This document shows positions 51,646 to 63,804 of a DNA stretch of 64,000 bases, piece by piece. Each line of letters begins with the position of its first letter. Positions within the stretch are counted from its first letter, which is position 1. This DNA comes from Blastocladiella emersonii ATCC 22665 (Eukaryota > Blastocladiomycota > Blastocladiomycetes > Blastocladiales > Blastocladiaceae). The notes beneath the pieces are model-generated. The model had not been told where the DNA came from. It worked only from the letters and a program-made list of their open reading frames with translations, and ran no database searches. The translations under genes and the position numbers were made by a program. The DNA is taken from assembly GCA_025594325.1 (NCBI GenBank), contig JANHCV010000012.1, positions 744,001 to 808,000 on the forward strand, in the 5' to 3' direction.

Positions 51646-51874
51646 GCGATCCGTTGGTTCTGCTTTCAGCTGAGAGTGAAGAGCGGCGCGGGCGCCCGTA
51701 GACAGGGCAGTCGCGTGCTGCGCCACTTCGCCCGCGACCAGGCCTACGACAAGGCCTACGACTCTGCCTCACGTTCGAGACGACCATGGAGCAAATCGAG
51801 CATCTTTATTCATCCATCCATCCAAGTCGACCCTCACCACGAGGGCCCCTCCATCCATCTTCCCCTTTCCACTC

Positions 51875-54046
51875 TTACAGCTTACTCTTCCCGACCTCAA
51901 CAGGGTTCCGCTGTCCCTTGAGCAGGGGGCGGATATGCTCGGCGTACCCCTTAGCGACGCCCTTACCCGCCATGCCCTGGTTGACGGGGTCCGCGAGAAT
52001 CCGCTCCATGATCGCCTCGTACACCTTGCCGTCAGCGCGGCCGAGCGTCGAGTCGAGCTCGTAGTCCGAGTACCCCCACGCCTCGACGAGGGCGACCGCC
52101 TCCTTCATCATATCCTGGAGCGCCGTGCGCTGCGCGGTGCGGAGATGGCGGACCTGGGTCTGCGTGAGGTACCCGTCCTCGGTGAAGTCGCCGAGGCACT
52201 TGAGGATCTCGGACAGCGCGAACACGTCCGACACGAGCTTGAGGACCGGGTACAGGGCGAGGGTGGTGGTGGCCTTGAGGACGCGGTTGAGGCGGGCGTG
52301 GAACGAGGTGACCAGAATGAACTGCGAGTGCGCGACCGAGACGCGCGCGCACTCGACGTTGAGGTCGGCAAAGGGGACGCCGTCGTGCGAGATCTGGTGG
52401 GCGAGCTCGCCCGCGAGCCGCGCCGCGCGGTGCGCGAACGCCGCGCGCTGGACCGCCGGGTTGAACCAGTCGGCGGGCGAGTTCACGCCCGTGCACGCGC
52501 CCTTGACGCTGCCGCCGCCGACCACCAGGTCCAGGTACCCGACCATCGGGTGCAGCGGCTCGGCCTGGGTCTGGTGCTTGTGCAGCTGCTTGAGGAGGAA
52601 CCGCGCTGTCTGCTGGGTGAGCAGCTGGTTCTCACCCTCGTAGGTCACCGAGGGGGCGTAGTTGACGAGGAGGTAGGGGAGACCCGACGACATGAGGAAC
52701 CCGTGCCCACCGCACGCGCGGCGCAGCTCCTCGATCCCATCGAGGGCGAGCCCCGTGCAGTACGACTTGAGGGCCGACGAGTTGGCGTGGATCGCGGGGA
52801 GCGTCGACACGTCAAACGACTCGAGGCGGCGCAGCATGTCCTGGTACATGCCCTCGAGCTCCATGGCGGCGAACAGGATCGCGTACGTCTCGGCGACGCG
52901 CGGGAACATGCGGGCCTGGACCATCGGGTACATGATGACGGGCGTCTCCTCGGCCGACGACAGACCCGACTGCTGCTTGATCGAGTTGACGACCGTGAAC
53001 TGGCGGCGCACCGCCGCGTACCGGACGGCGATGGTCGAGGCGCGCGCGAGCGTCTGCGCGGCGATGCGCAGCAGACCGACGCGCACGGCGACCATGCCCG
53101 AGTACCCGAGCTTGGCGTGCGGCGGCTTGACGTAGTCGCCCTTGGCCGTCACCTGGGCGAAGCGCATCAGCATGTTGGTGCGCGGGATGCGGACGCGGTC
53201 GAACATGACGAAGCCGCTACACGTTGGGGCGCGGGAGTCAGTTTACGTCCCGTGGAGGAAAGAAGAAGAGCAGGCGCACTTGTCGATCATGTTGAAGCCA
53301 AACTTGGGCCCGATATCGCCGACGCGGACGCCGGGGAGCGGCGTGTGGTCGTCGAGGGAGCGGACGGGGACGAGGAACGGGTGGACGCCGTAGTCCTTGC
53401 TGTGGAGGATGAGCTTGGCCTGGACGATGGTGTGGGTGGACATGACACCGAGCGACCCGATCCAGCACTTGGCGGCGGTGATGTCGGGCGAGTGGATGAC
53501 AAACTCGTCGGCGGCCGGGTCGTAGGTCGCCGTCGTCTCGAGGCCCGAGAGGTTGGACCCGTGCGCAATCTCGGTCTGCGCATACGACCCGATCCACTGG
53601 TACGACTCGGCGAGCGGGAGCCACACCTTGGCCTGCTCGGGACTCGCCTGGGTGCGGAGCACGGGCAGGAACATGCCCTCGTGCAGCGACGTCGGGATGT
53701 ACTCGTCGACGAGCCCGCGCACGGTCCACATGTCGGCGTCCGTGAGCCCGTGCGCGTCGCGCAGCTCGACGATGCGGCGCGCCATGGCCAGCGCGCGCTT
53801 GAGCCGGTCCTCGCGCGAGCCCTCGAACCGGTCGTCCTTGCGGAACACGGGGTCCGACTCGATGATGCGCAGCAGCTCCTTCTTGCGCGCGATGGCCGCC
53901 GCGTCGCCGTGGATCAGCTCGCCCAGCTGGGAACCCGAGAAGCTGGCGAGGGAGCGCGCCGTCTGCAGGTCGAGCACCGTCTGCGCGCGCGTCGAGCCGG
54001 GCGCGGCCGGCGGGATGGTGAAGTTGGTGTTGTTGGTCGATGACAT
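51875..54046 (-). CDS. Peroxisomal acyl-CoA oxidase
   Basis: Exons 54046-53280 and 53216-51875 are joined (phase 2) across a 63-base intron (GTGCGCCTGC...GTGTAG), restoring MIDNGFVMFDRVRIPR, giving 702 residues, typical for the family. The enzyme oxidises acyl-CoA to trans-2-enoyl-CoA with FAD, making hydrogen peroxide, the first step of peroxisomal beta-oxidation. Seen: N-terminal helical domain, SYAQTEIAHGSNLSGLET (FAD/substrate region), RACGGHGFLMSSGLP, and YEGENQLLTQQTARFLLK with the catalytic Glu. The protein ends in GKSKL, a perfect type-1 peroxisomal targeting signal (SKL). The chosen ATG gives MSSTNNTNFTIP; the earlier in-frame TTG is not a start. The divergent USP gene lies 660 bases upstream. 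Confidence 0.95.
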
Positions 54047-54708
54047 GGTTCGTTGCGTCGAGTGCAAGGGTGCGAGGAGAGGGCAGGGGGGTGCGCCGGG
54101 TACTTGTAGTAGCAGCGCGAAGCTAAAGTTGGCGGAGCGCGAGCGCAGCGAACGTGCAGATGCCAGCGGCGAGGGATCACGCGGGACGAGCGAATTCGCG
54201 TGGCCCGCGGGTCGGGCGGCATGATTTCGGGCCGAGGATGCCGAGCCGGCGGAGGCGACGCGTCGCGGATGGGCGTGATGTCACGCTGGCGTGACCGCGC
54301 CGCATCAGGTGACCGGGAGCCGCGATTGGGCGGAGCAGACGCAGGATGAGCGAGCGTGAGTCAGCGTGACGCGGCGGCGACGCGAACGCGCGTCTTGCAT
54401 GAAGGACGCGTTGGGCGGAGCGCCACTCGGGCGGCCGCCGCCCCAGAAGCAGAAGGTTCGCCGCCGTGCCGCGCCGCGCCCTGCGCAGCAACGGTCCCGA
54501 CCTTGCCCGTCTCGCACCTGCAGGGCCTTGGTCAGGGTGACTCGCGCCGCGCGCGCCGTGGGCCCCAGTCGTGATTGATCGGCAGCAGCGAGCACTCTAT
54601 TCACGCCCGCCTACTTAAGCCCAGCGGTCCCCGCCCTCATCTCGTTGCTGCTCCTCATCCTCTGCTACGAGACCAACAACCAACCAACCAACCACCACCA
54701 CCATCACC
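54047..54708. other. Divergent promoter region (acyl-CoA oxidase / USP)
   Basis: No gene seen. Repeated GCGTGAC/GTCACGC elements occur near 54150-54380. A CTACTTAAG stretch at about 54610 lies ~95 bases upstream of the USP start and may serve as its TATA-like element; the leader before the ATG is CAACCAACCAACCACCACC-like. Confidence 0.45.
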
Positions 54709-55491
54709 ATGCTCGCCAACAACCAGACCACCGGCGCCGCTGCTGCCCCGACGACGGACGCGCCGCTCGCGCGCCGCGAGTCGACGGTCGACGTGTCGAC
54801 GGCGACGCTCAAGCCGCGCACGGTCCTGGTCGCGCTCGACCACTCGCTGCACTCGAGCTACGCGGCGGCGTGGGCCAAGGACAACCTGCTGAACCCGGCG
54901 ACGGACCTGGTCGTGCTCGTCAACGTGCGTCCGATCGCGGTCGGGCACGCGTCCTTCTACGAGGACATGGGCCAGCTGGTGCGCGACGTCGAGGAGGAGA
55001 ACCGCGCCAGCTCGCACAAGCTGCTGCAGCACTACGGCTACGACCTCAAGCGGCTCGGGTTCCAGGTGCGCGCCATCTCGATCCGCGGCGACACGCGGTC
55101 CGACGTGGTGCGCAAGGCGCAGGAGCTCAACGCCACGGTCGTCGTGTGCGGGTCGCGCGGCCTCGGCACGCTGCAGCGCGCCTTCCTCGGCTCCGTGTCC
55201 AACTACATTGTCAACCACTGCTCGTGCCCGGTCCTCGTCATCCGCCCGCCCGCCGACTCGGACCTCGTCCAGGACAACCGCGGGTCGGCGCGTGCCCCCG
55301 TCACCGAGTCCCACGAGACGGCCATGCTGCCCGTCGACCAGGAGTCGGCGCCCTCGACCCCGCTCGCCGAGCCGTCCGAGGCCGCCACCATGGCCGCCGC
55401 CAAGCAGGCCGCCCTCGCCACGGCCGCCGCCCACGACGCGGCCGCGCAGCACAAGCCGGCGCCCGAGCAGGCCCACGCCATGGAGGTCTAA
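54709..55491 (+). CDS. Universal stress protein (UspA domain)
   Basis: Single-exon 260-residue protein. The UspA fold spans about residues 37-185: RTVLVALDHSLHSSYAAAWA, DLVVLVNVRPIA, then VVVCGSRGLGTLQRAFLGS with SNYIVNHCSCPVLVIRP, which contains the ATP-binding pattern GxxG-9x-G(S/N). An acidic Asp near the start of strand 1 (VALDHS) completes the nucleotide pocket. The N-terminus and the ~75-residue Ala/Pro/Glu-rich tail are probably disordered. USPs act in stress and energy signalling in the cytoplasm; the partner here is unknown. Codons are strongly G/C-ending. Confidence 0.92.
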   Translation: MLANNQTTGAAAAPTTDAPLARRESTVDVSTATLKPRTVLVALDHSLHSSYAAAWAKDNLLNPATDLVVLVNVRPIAVGHASFYEDMGQLVRDVEEENRASSHKLLQHYGYDLKRLGFQVRAISIRGDTRSDVVRKAQELNATVVVCGSRGLGTLQRAFLGSVSNYIVNHCSCPVLVIRPPADSDLVQDNRGSARAPVTESHETAMLPVDQESAPSTPLAEPSEAATMAAAKQAALATAAAHDAAAQHKPAPEQAHAMEV

Positions 55492-55726
55492 GTGTGCTTG
55501 AGGAGAGTCGTGTCTCATGATCATTGTAAATAATACGGGCCGGCGCGAAATATCACCCCTATTTTCCTAGTGTCACCTGTCCCTCACCTGATCGATTGTC
55601 GTTTTGACCTCACGCGAGTCGTTGGTCGCTGCCCGCCACTCTGTTGAACTTTCCTCCCTCCCTCCCCTCCTCTCCGATCCGATCCCACCACGCACGCGGC
55701 TCCGCTCTGCCTGCAACGCATCCGCC

Positions 55727-58235
55727 ATGACCTGCGCGCTGCAGCTCTCGGCCAAGGACGTGGCCTACGGGCCGCTCGTCCTCGCCTACCTCGCCAACAA
55801 GCAGGCCGCTGGCGCCGTCAAGGTCACGGTCGCTGAGGACCTGCCCGTCGCTGCCCAGCTCACCTCGCACATGTACTACTGTCCCTCGATCGCTCCCATG
55901 ACCCGCCCTAACCAACCGGCAAAACAGGGGCCTCAAGTTCACCAAGCCCGCGGGCGTGATGCGGTACCTGTGCCGCACGTTCCTGGCCGACCTCTACGAG
56001 ACGCACTTCGGGGTCGCGAGCCCGGACAAGGCGACGACCATCGACAGCTTCCTCGCCGACACCGTGCCCGCGTCGGGCGACCTGCCCGCGCTGCGCGCGT
56101 ACCTCGACCGGCTCAACGCGTTCCTGGCGCTGCGCTCGTACATGGTCGGGTTCCACGCGACGCTGGCCGACTTCCACGTGTGGTCGCAGCTGCGCGGGAC
56201 GCCCGCGTTCCTGGCCATGGTCAAGTCGGGTGCCGCGGCTTCCGGGTACCCGTTCGTGCTGCGGTGGTTCCGCACCATCGACGAGCAGCCGGGCGTGACC
56301 GAGGCGGTCGCGCACTTCACCGAGCAGGTGAACGCGCTCAACAAGCAGAAAAAGGACCAGGGGTCGTTCGACATCCACCTGCCCGGCGCCGAGATGGGGC
56401 AGGTCGTCACCCGGTTCCCGCCCGAGCCGTCGGGCTACCTGCACATCGGCCACGCCAAGGCCGCGCTGCTCAACGAGTATTTCGCGCGCAAGTACAACGG
56501 CAAGCTGATTGTGCGGTTCGACGACACCAACCCGGACAAGGAGAAGCAGGAGTTCGAGGACACGATCCTCGAGGACCTGCTGCTGCTCGGGATCAAGCCC
56601 GACCTCGTCACCCACACGTCCGACCACTTCCCCCTCTGCCTGCAGCTCGCCGAGAAGATGATCCGCGAGGGCAACGCGTACGTCGACGACACCGACCAGG
56701 AGACGATGCGCCACGAGCGCATGCACGGGATCGCGTCCAAGTGCCGCGACAACTCGGTCGCCGAGAACCTGCGCCGGTGGACGGCCATGCAGCAGGGCAC
56801 CGACGAGGGCCTGCGCAACTGCGTGCGCGCCAAGCTGTCGGTCGACGACAAGAACAAGGCCCTGCGCGACCCCGTTCTGTACCGGACCAACCTCACCCCG
56901 CACCACAAGGTCGGCACCACCTACAAGGTGTACCCGACGTACGACTTCGCGTGCCCGATCGTCGACGCCGCCGAGGGCGTCACCCACGCGCTCCGCGCCA
57001 ACGAGTACCGCGACCGCAACCCGCAGTACGAGTGGATGCTCGAGAAGATGGCGCTGCGCAAGGTGCACATCTGGGACTTCTCGCGCATGAACTTTGTCTA
57101 CACGCTCCTCTCGAAGCGCAAGCTCCAGTGGTTCGTCGACCAGGGCCACGTCGGCGGGTGGGACGACCCGCGGTTCCCGACGGTCCGCGGGATCCGCCGC
57201 CGCGGCATGACCATCGACGCGCTCAAGCAGTACATCCTCATGCAGGGCGCCTCCACCAACACCATCCTCCTCGAGTGGGACAAGTTCTGGGCCGTCAACA
57301 AGAAGGTCATCGACCCCGTCGCCCCGCGCCACGTCGCCCTCGACGCCGCCGGGCTCGTCCCCGTCGCTCTGACCGGCGACGGCGTCCCCGCCAAGCTCGA
57401 GACCAAGCCCCTGCCCAAGCACAAGAAGAACGCCGACGTCGGCACCAAGCAGACGGCGTTCGCCAAGCACCTCGTCCTCGCCGCCGCCGACGCGCAGGCG
57501 ATCGCCGACGGCGAGGAGGTCACGCTCATGGACTGGGGCAACGCCATCTGCACCCGCGTCCACCGCGACGCCGACTCGGGCACCGTCACCCGCATCGACG
57601 CGACGCTCAACCTCGCCGGCGACGTCAAGGCGACCAAGAAGAAGCTCACGTGGCTCGTGGACCCGGCCAAGTACCCCGCCACCGCCGCCCAGGTCACGCT
57701 CATAGACTACGACTACCTCATCACCAAGAAGAAGCTTGAGGAGGACGACGACTACACGTCGGTCCTGACCCCCGTCACCGAGTTCGCCACGCACGCCGTG
57801 GGTGACACGAATCTCGCGCAGCTCAAGGCCGGCGACATCATCCAGCTCGAGCGCCGCGGGTACTTTATCTGCGACGCCGTCGACGGCAAGAAGAAGGCCG
57901 TCACCCTGATCGCGATCCCCGACGGCAAGGCCGCGTCGCTCGCGTCCAAGCACGGCGTCGCTGCTGCTGCCGCCGCCGCCGCGAAGCTCGCCGCGACCAA
58001 GGCGGCGCCCGCCAAGAAGTCGGCGGCGCCCGCGCCCGTCCGCGCCGCGTCGCCCACGCGCGCTGCCGTGCCCAACGGTCCCGCGAGCCCCAAAAAGAAC
58101 AAGAAGAAGGCGGCGAATCAGCAGGACGAGCCCATCATGTACCCGATCAAGTCCGTGTACGGCACCGACGGGTTCCCGTTCGACACGGCCGTGTTCGACA
58201 TCATGTACCCGGTCAAGAACCCGTACCACGCGTGA
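55727..58235 (+). CDS. GUS1: Glutamyl-tRNA synthetase, cytoplasmic
   Basis: Exon 1 (55727-55872) and exon 2 (55928-58235) are joined (phase 2) across a 55-base intron with a CCTAACC branch site and CAG end; the join reads QLTSHMGLKFTKPAG. Length 817 residues. The enzyme charges tRNA-Glu. Seen: a GST-like N-terminal domain (about 1-200) of the kind that binds Arc1p/MSC partners, the HIGH motif in RFPPEPSGYLHIGHAKAAL (Ser after PPEP marks GluRS rather than GlnRS), and the KMSKS equivalent LSKRKLQWFV before GWDDPRFPTVRGIRRRG. The beta-barrel anticodon domain ends near IAIPDGKA, where yeast-like enzymes stop. Here a further ~90 residues follow: an Ala/Lys-rich linker, then IMYPIKSVYG and IMYPVKNPYH, a repeated motif. 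Confidence 0.93.
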
Positions 58236-58308
58236 ACGGGGGTCCGAGATTGATCAATACACTCGCTCGCAGTCAGTTTTTGTCATGTATGGATCAAACG
58301 CGTCTATT

Positions 58309-58335
58309 CAGGATCAGGTTCAGGATCAGGTTCAG
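58309..58335. repeat. 12-base tandem repeat
   Basis: CAGGATCAGGTT occurs twice head-to-tail plus a partial third, in the short convergent 3' region between the GluRS and flippase genes. Confidence 0.7.
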
Positions 58336-58394
58336 AGCAACCCATGGGGCACGGAATCGAAAGGCACAATCAAAACGAGCGCGTCCGCGCCGCG

Positions 58395-61300
58395 CTACCT
58401 TGTCGCGCTCGCGCTCGGGATCGGCGGCAACGGCGAACTCGGCGGGACGGGCGACCCCGTGTTCGGCGACCCGGACGGCCGCAGAAGCGCCGACTCCTCG
58501 GACACGGGCGACGCCGGGTCGGTCGCGGACGTTGGTAGTGGCGGCAGCGGCGCGCTTGGTGGTGGTGGCGAGTGCACCACGGACGCGGACTTTTCGGCCA
58601 CGGCGCCCGCGGGGAGCAGGCCGCTCACGCTGATCGTTGGCGGCAGCTTGACCGCGCCTTGGCTCGGGTGCGGGTGCGCGCCGTAGTGGTGCGAGTGGTG
58701 CGGGTGCGTCCCGCCGCCCTCGAGTCCCGCGGGCGTCACACTCGCGCCCGCGCCCGCGCCTGCCACGACCGCCTGGGCGGCCGTCGCCGACATCGGGATC
58801 GGCTCGACGAGCGGGGCGAGGACGCGTCGCTGCTCGGCGGCGCGGCGGCGGAGGTGGTCGAGCTCGCGGAGTTTCTCGACGTCGGTCGGGCGGTAGTACC
58901 GGCGGAGCTTGTAGAAGGTCCATTCGGGGGCGACGCCCATGGTCGTGGCGAGTAAGACGACGGCCCACCACAAACCGGCCTCGCCGACGCCGCCGCCGTT
59001 GTACGGATTGCTCGAGTACACGATCTGGCCCCAGATCCCGGCTTGGTCGTAGCCCGTGTTGACGCCGACTACGAGAAAACGGGTGAGCAGAGGCGAGACG
59101 GCCGGAGTAAAGAATGAAGAAAGCGTACACATGGGCCAGACAAGCGAGTACACGGCCTGCCAGAGGAACCAGACGCCGATGGTGAGGACGGCGCAGACGT
59201 GGAGCGGGAGCGTGATAGTGGACGGGGAGATGTAGCAGATCTGGATCGTGGCCGTGAGCACGACGATCGTGTAGGCCACGGTGCCCATGACGTAGAGCGA
59301 CGAGTACGAGTCGCGGACCGCGCCCAAGTCCACGCCACCCGCGACGCTCGACCACCACAGCGCCGTGTCGGCCGGGTACCGCACCGCGAACATGAACACG
59401 GTGCAGAGCATGACGACGACCGACTGCATGATGGACTTGAGCATCCACACGAGGAAGATGGTCGTGGAGAACTCGCCGTTGCGCTGGCCGATGCGGTACA
59501 GTTCCGGGAACTCGACCAGGATCGAGCACGGCAGGTCGCGCTCGAAGATGCCCAGCAGGATCACGGGCAGCGAGCTGAAGATGATGTTATACATGGTCAG
59601 CGTCCACTGCTCGTACAGCGACGTGCCCGAGTAGCCCGAGAAGGTCTGGAAGATGGCCTGCGTGCAGTAGAACATGATGCACTTGTAGAAGGTCCCGAGC
59701 GTGAACTTGGCGACGCGGATGTACGACCAGTGCCCGTGCACCAGCAGCAGCCGCGTCAGGAACCGGAACCGCGCCAGCGAGTAGTCGGACGACCGCGCCG
59801 CCTGCATCCCCTCGCGCCCCGTGATCCCGATCCCGACGTGCGCCTGCTGGATCATGGCAATGTCGTTCTATACGCCCGGCAAAAGGTTAGTCGAGTCCAC
59901 GCGAGGCGACACCCGAGAAAACGTACCGCGCCATCCCCAATCGCCGCCGTAACGACGTGCGGCTTGTAGTCGCGCACCGACCGCACCACGAGACTCTTCT
60001 GCAGCGGCGACACGCGGCAGCACAGCACCGATGTCGAGTTGCACGCGAGCGCCATGAACTGCCGGAACGGCTCGCCGCCCATCTTGTAGAACCGCGCGAT
60101 CGTCGGCCCGTCGACGACCATGACGAACGGGTTGGTGCGGCCCGTCGTCGACGACGGCGGCGGCGGCGGGGACGTGGCGGCGGCTGTCGCGTCGTCGCCC
60201 GCAGCGAGCCCCGCCGTGGCCGTGGCGCCCACGCCCAAAAGCGCGGGGTTCGACCGGTTCGTCGATGTCGGGAGCGCGGCCTGGTTCGCGCTCGAGAGGC
60301 GCGGGCGGGACGCGCTCGCGGCGCCGCCCGCCGTCGACCCGCGGTTGGGTCCGCGCGAGCTGAGTCGGCGGATCAGCTGGCTGTGCGACCGACCACCAGT
60401 GCCCGCGGCGTTAGCGCGTCGGGCATTCGCCGCGTCGTCCTCCCACGCGGTGACCTCGTCCTGGAGCTTGGCGACCTGGGCGACGAGGTCGTCGTCGGTG
60501 ACGTCCGATCCGTCGGGCAGCATGCCCTCGATGCAGAGCAGGCGCGAGTCGTCGGTGGCGAGCCCCGACGCGAACCCGATCGAGACGGCCGTCTCCTTCT
60601 TGTCGCCCGTGACCATCCACACCTTGACGTTGGCGCGCTCGAGCGTGCGGATCGTGTCGGGGACGCCGCGCTGCAGGCGGTCCTCGATGCCGGTCGCCCC
60701 GATGATGGTCCAGTTGCGCTCGATCATGTCGGCCGCATCGGCCAACTTCCCGACGCGGTTGGTGACCGACGTCGACGCGTCGAGGTAGACGCGCGCCCAC
60801 CGGGTGTACTCCTGCTCGGACAGGTGGCGGACCGCGTAGACGAGGGTGCGGAGCCCGGCGCTCGCGAACCGGTCGAGGTGCGCCTGCGTCGCCGAGTACA
60901 CGTCGAGCTCGTCGCCCGCGTACTCGGCCGCGGGTTTCGACCGCTCCAGCATCGCGTTGTCGGCGCCTTTGGCCAGCAGCATGATGCGGCCGTCCGGGAA
61001 ACGCAGGATGATCGACATGCGTTTCCGCGCCGACGAGAACTCGATCGTGTCGAGGATGTGGAACTTGGCCGACCCCGCGGCCCCCGGCATCAGCAGCGAC
61101 ATGGACGTCGTCGTGCGCGCCGACAGGATGAACCCGAACTCGCGCGCCGCGTTCACCAGCGCCACCTCGTCCGGCGACGCCGCCTGGTACACGATCGCGC
61201 GCAGCTTGTCGAGGTCCGCCTGGTGCGCGAGCGCGGCTGTCGCGGTCGCGGTTGCCGGGAACGCGTCGGACCCGGACGCGCTCAGGTTGACCGCCGACCC

Positions 61301-63804
61301 GGACGCCCCACGGCTTCCACCGACCTCGACCGTCGTCAGCGACGCCGTGTGCGACGACGCCGCCGAGTCGACGTCCGGGATCGCCTGGTGGCACAGCGCG
61401 ACCGCCTGCAGGAAGAACCGGATGCGCACCGCGAGCGGGTGGTGCGGCGCCTCGAGCAGGTGCCGCGTCAGGCCCCGGGTGCTGCGCGGGATGTGCGCGG
61501 CGCGCGACCCGCCGCCACTCGACGCCATAGTGCCCGCGAGGTCCGCGCCCAAAAGCCCGGGCTGAATCCCCGTCGACGCGGCCGCACCCGAACCCGACGC
61601 GTAGTACCCGAGCCCGCTGGTGCTGCCCGCGAGCTTGCTGCCGCTGAACGAATCGTCGTGGAGTGGGATCGCGCCGAACGTGTTGCTCGCGGCGCTCCCG
61701 AGCACCGTCTCGTCGCCGCCGCGGTACGCGCCCGCGGCCGTGGGCCCGCTGCTGCTGCCGCGCGAAGTCGCCTGGAACAGCTGCGTCAGCGACTCGGCGA
61801 CGTTGGTCGTCGAGCCCGCGGTGCTGAATGCCGGCGACAGGCCCGTGGGCGGGGCGCCGAGGCCCGACGACTGCTGGGGCTGCTGCTGGGCCTGCGCCGG
61901 CTGGGTCTGCTGCTGCTGCTGCGCAGCCGCGCCGGAAGCGTCGCCCGTCTCCTCGAGCTCCGAGACGTGCAGGAAGTCGATCCCGGCGACCGACATTTGG
62001 CGGAACAGCATCTGGTTCTCGGTGAGTGTACCGGTCTTGTCGGTGAAGAGGTACGAGACCTGGCCGAGCTCCTCGTTGAGCGAGGCGGTGCGCGCCTCGG
62101 CGGGCTGGTCGGTCGGCTCGTGGTACATTTGCAGGTCGTGGTTCATGAAGGTGGCCTGGACGAGCTTGACGATCTCGAGCGTCACGTACAGCGAGATGGG
62201 AATCATGGTGTTGTACAGGATCACGAACGTGAAGAAGGCCGACACGTAACCCGACGCCGTGTTCGCCGTGTTGGCCGAGGCCACGGCGGCGGCGGCCGAC
62301 GGCGACAGCTTGGCGAGGGCGAACGCCGGGAACTCGAGGTACCGGCGCACCGTCTTGTCCCAGGCGGCGCCCAGGATCGTGCTGACGATCGACAGCAGCA
62401 GCACGCATGCGAAGATGATCACGACGACGCGGTTGGTCTGCTTCTCGAGGTTCGGCACCTTGGTGCGCTTGTTGCGGTTCGCGTTGCGGCGGATCTTGGT
62501 CTCCTCGCCCGTGAAGATGGCCATGCCGATGGCCTCGGGCGTGTTGCGCAGCGTGGTCCCGCGCAGCAGAAGGTTGCCGATCGTCAGCGGCACCTTGGTG
62601 TGGTCGGGCAGCGCCACGGACCCGTCGAAGTTGTACAGGTCCTCGTTCGGGTCCTCGGCCTCGATGATGGCTACATTCGGCGAGCGAGTGTCAGTGGTGA
62701 TGCTCGTGCGAGCGAAACGCGAAGAAGGGAGTAAGTACCCTTGAAGCTGGCCACGTCGTCGAGCGAGTTGAGCAGGGCCTGGATCTGCGGCACGGCCTGG
62801 CGCTGCTTGAGGTTGGACTCGCCGTCGAGCTGCGACGTCTGGATGTAGCACAGCCCCTGGTCGAGCGGGGTGCGGAGGAGGACGAGGTCGGCGGGCACGG
62901 CCTTGTCCTTCTTCACGCGCACGATATCGCCGACCTGGACCGTCTCCCAGGCCTTGTACTCCCAGTGCGCGGGCACGCCGTTCGGGTCGTCGGGCCCGCC
63001 GACCAGCACCTCGACGAGATCCTTGTTCTCGGCGTCGTCGCGCTTGTGGCGCAGCCAGTCGTCGTACGCCTCGCGCATCATGGCGAGCCCGACAAACAGG
63101 ACCAGCGGCAGCAGCGTCGTGTACTGGCCCGTCGGCGACCACCCGGGCACCTGCTGCAGCCCGGCAATGAACAGAAAGTACAGGTTGGCCAGCTTGCTGA
63201 ACTGCGTGAACAGCTGCTTGGGCAGGAACGTCGCCGCGTTGTACCGCGCCGTCGTGATCCGGTTGTCGACGAACCCCGCGGTCTGGAACCGCGCGCCCGA
63301 CGTGGCACCCGCACCGCGGCCGCTCCGCCGGCTCGTCCCCGTCGCGGATTTCGGAAGCGTGCTGTGCGTCGCCGACGGGTCGCTGTGGTGCGACACGGCC
63401 ACGACCGACGTCAGCGCGAGCGCTCCTGCACCCGCAGTCCCGGGAGGATCGTGCGGGATCGACTCGGCGGGCGTCTCGTGGAGCTGCGGCGCGTGGTGAT
63501 GGTGGTGCGTCGGCGGGGCGACCGATGGCGTCGAGGTAGCAGCCGCGGCAGATGCATCAGCGACGGCGGGCCCCGACGAGGTCGCGGCGACAACGGACGC
63601 GCGGCCTAAGGTGCCCGTGCACGCGGGCGCGGCAGGCGCGCTGGCGGACGGCGCCTTGTGGTGCAGCAGCACGACGCGGCCGGCGTGGTCGAATGCCGAC
63701 GACCCGTAGACGAGCGCCACGAGCGGCGCGGGAAGCCACTGCACGAGCCGCGGCGGGGGCGCGCGCCGTCGCCGCGTGCGCCGCGGGATCGTGGTGGGCG
63801 GCAT
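58395..63804 (-). CDS. P4-ATPase phospholipid flippase
   Basis: Exons 63804-62739, 62670-59927 and 59867-58395 are joined across introns of 68 bases (phase 1, restores ASFKAIIEAED) and 59 bases (CTAACC branch, phase 0, restores AIGDGANDIAMIQQAHVG), giving 1760 residues. P4-ATPases move aminophospholipids from the outer to the cytoplasmic leaflet, usually with a Cdc50 subunit. Seen: an Arg/Pro/His-rich N-terminus, DGESNLKQRQA in the actuator domain, TGEETKI and PISLYVTLEIVKLVQ (P4 signature), phosphorylation site DKTGTLTENQM, ATP-binding region with YQAASPDEVALVNAAREFGF, TGDKKETAVSIGFA, GDGAND, and ten expected membrane spans. Large Gln/Ser/Gly-rich insertions sit between the phosphorylation site and the nucleotide-binding core, and the C-terminal ~150 residues are Pro/His/Ser-rich. 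The subfamily (Drs2, Dnf or Neo1) was not decided. Confidence 0.94.

Noticed and set aside
51935-54043. 702-codon plus-strand ORF opposite acyl-CoA oxidase
   Set aside because: Shadow of the spliced oxidase; it also reads through the intron position of the real gene, and no family pattern is seen.
59957-62734. 925-codon plus-strand ORF opposite the flippase
   Set aside because: Composition is Arg/Val/Ala/Gly-rich with no motif; the minus strand encodes a complete P4-ATPase.
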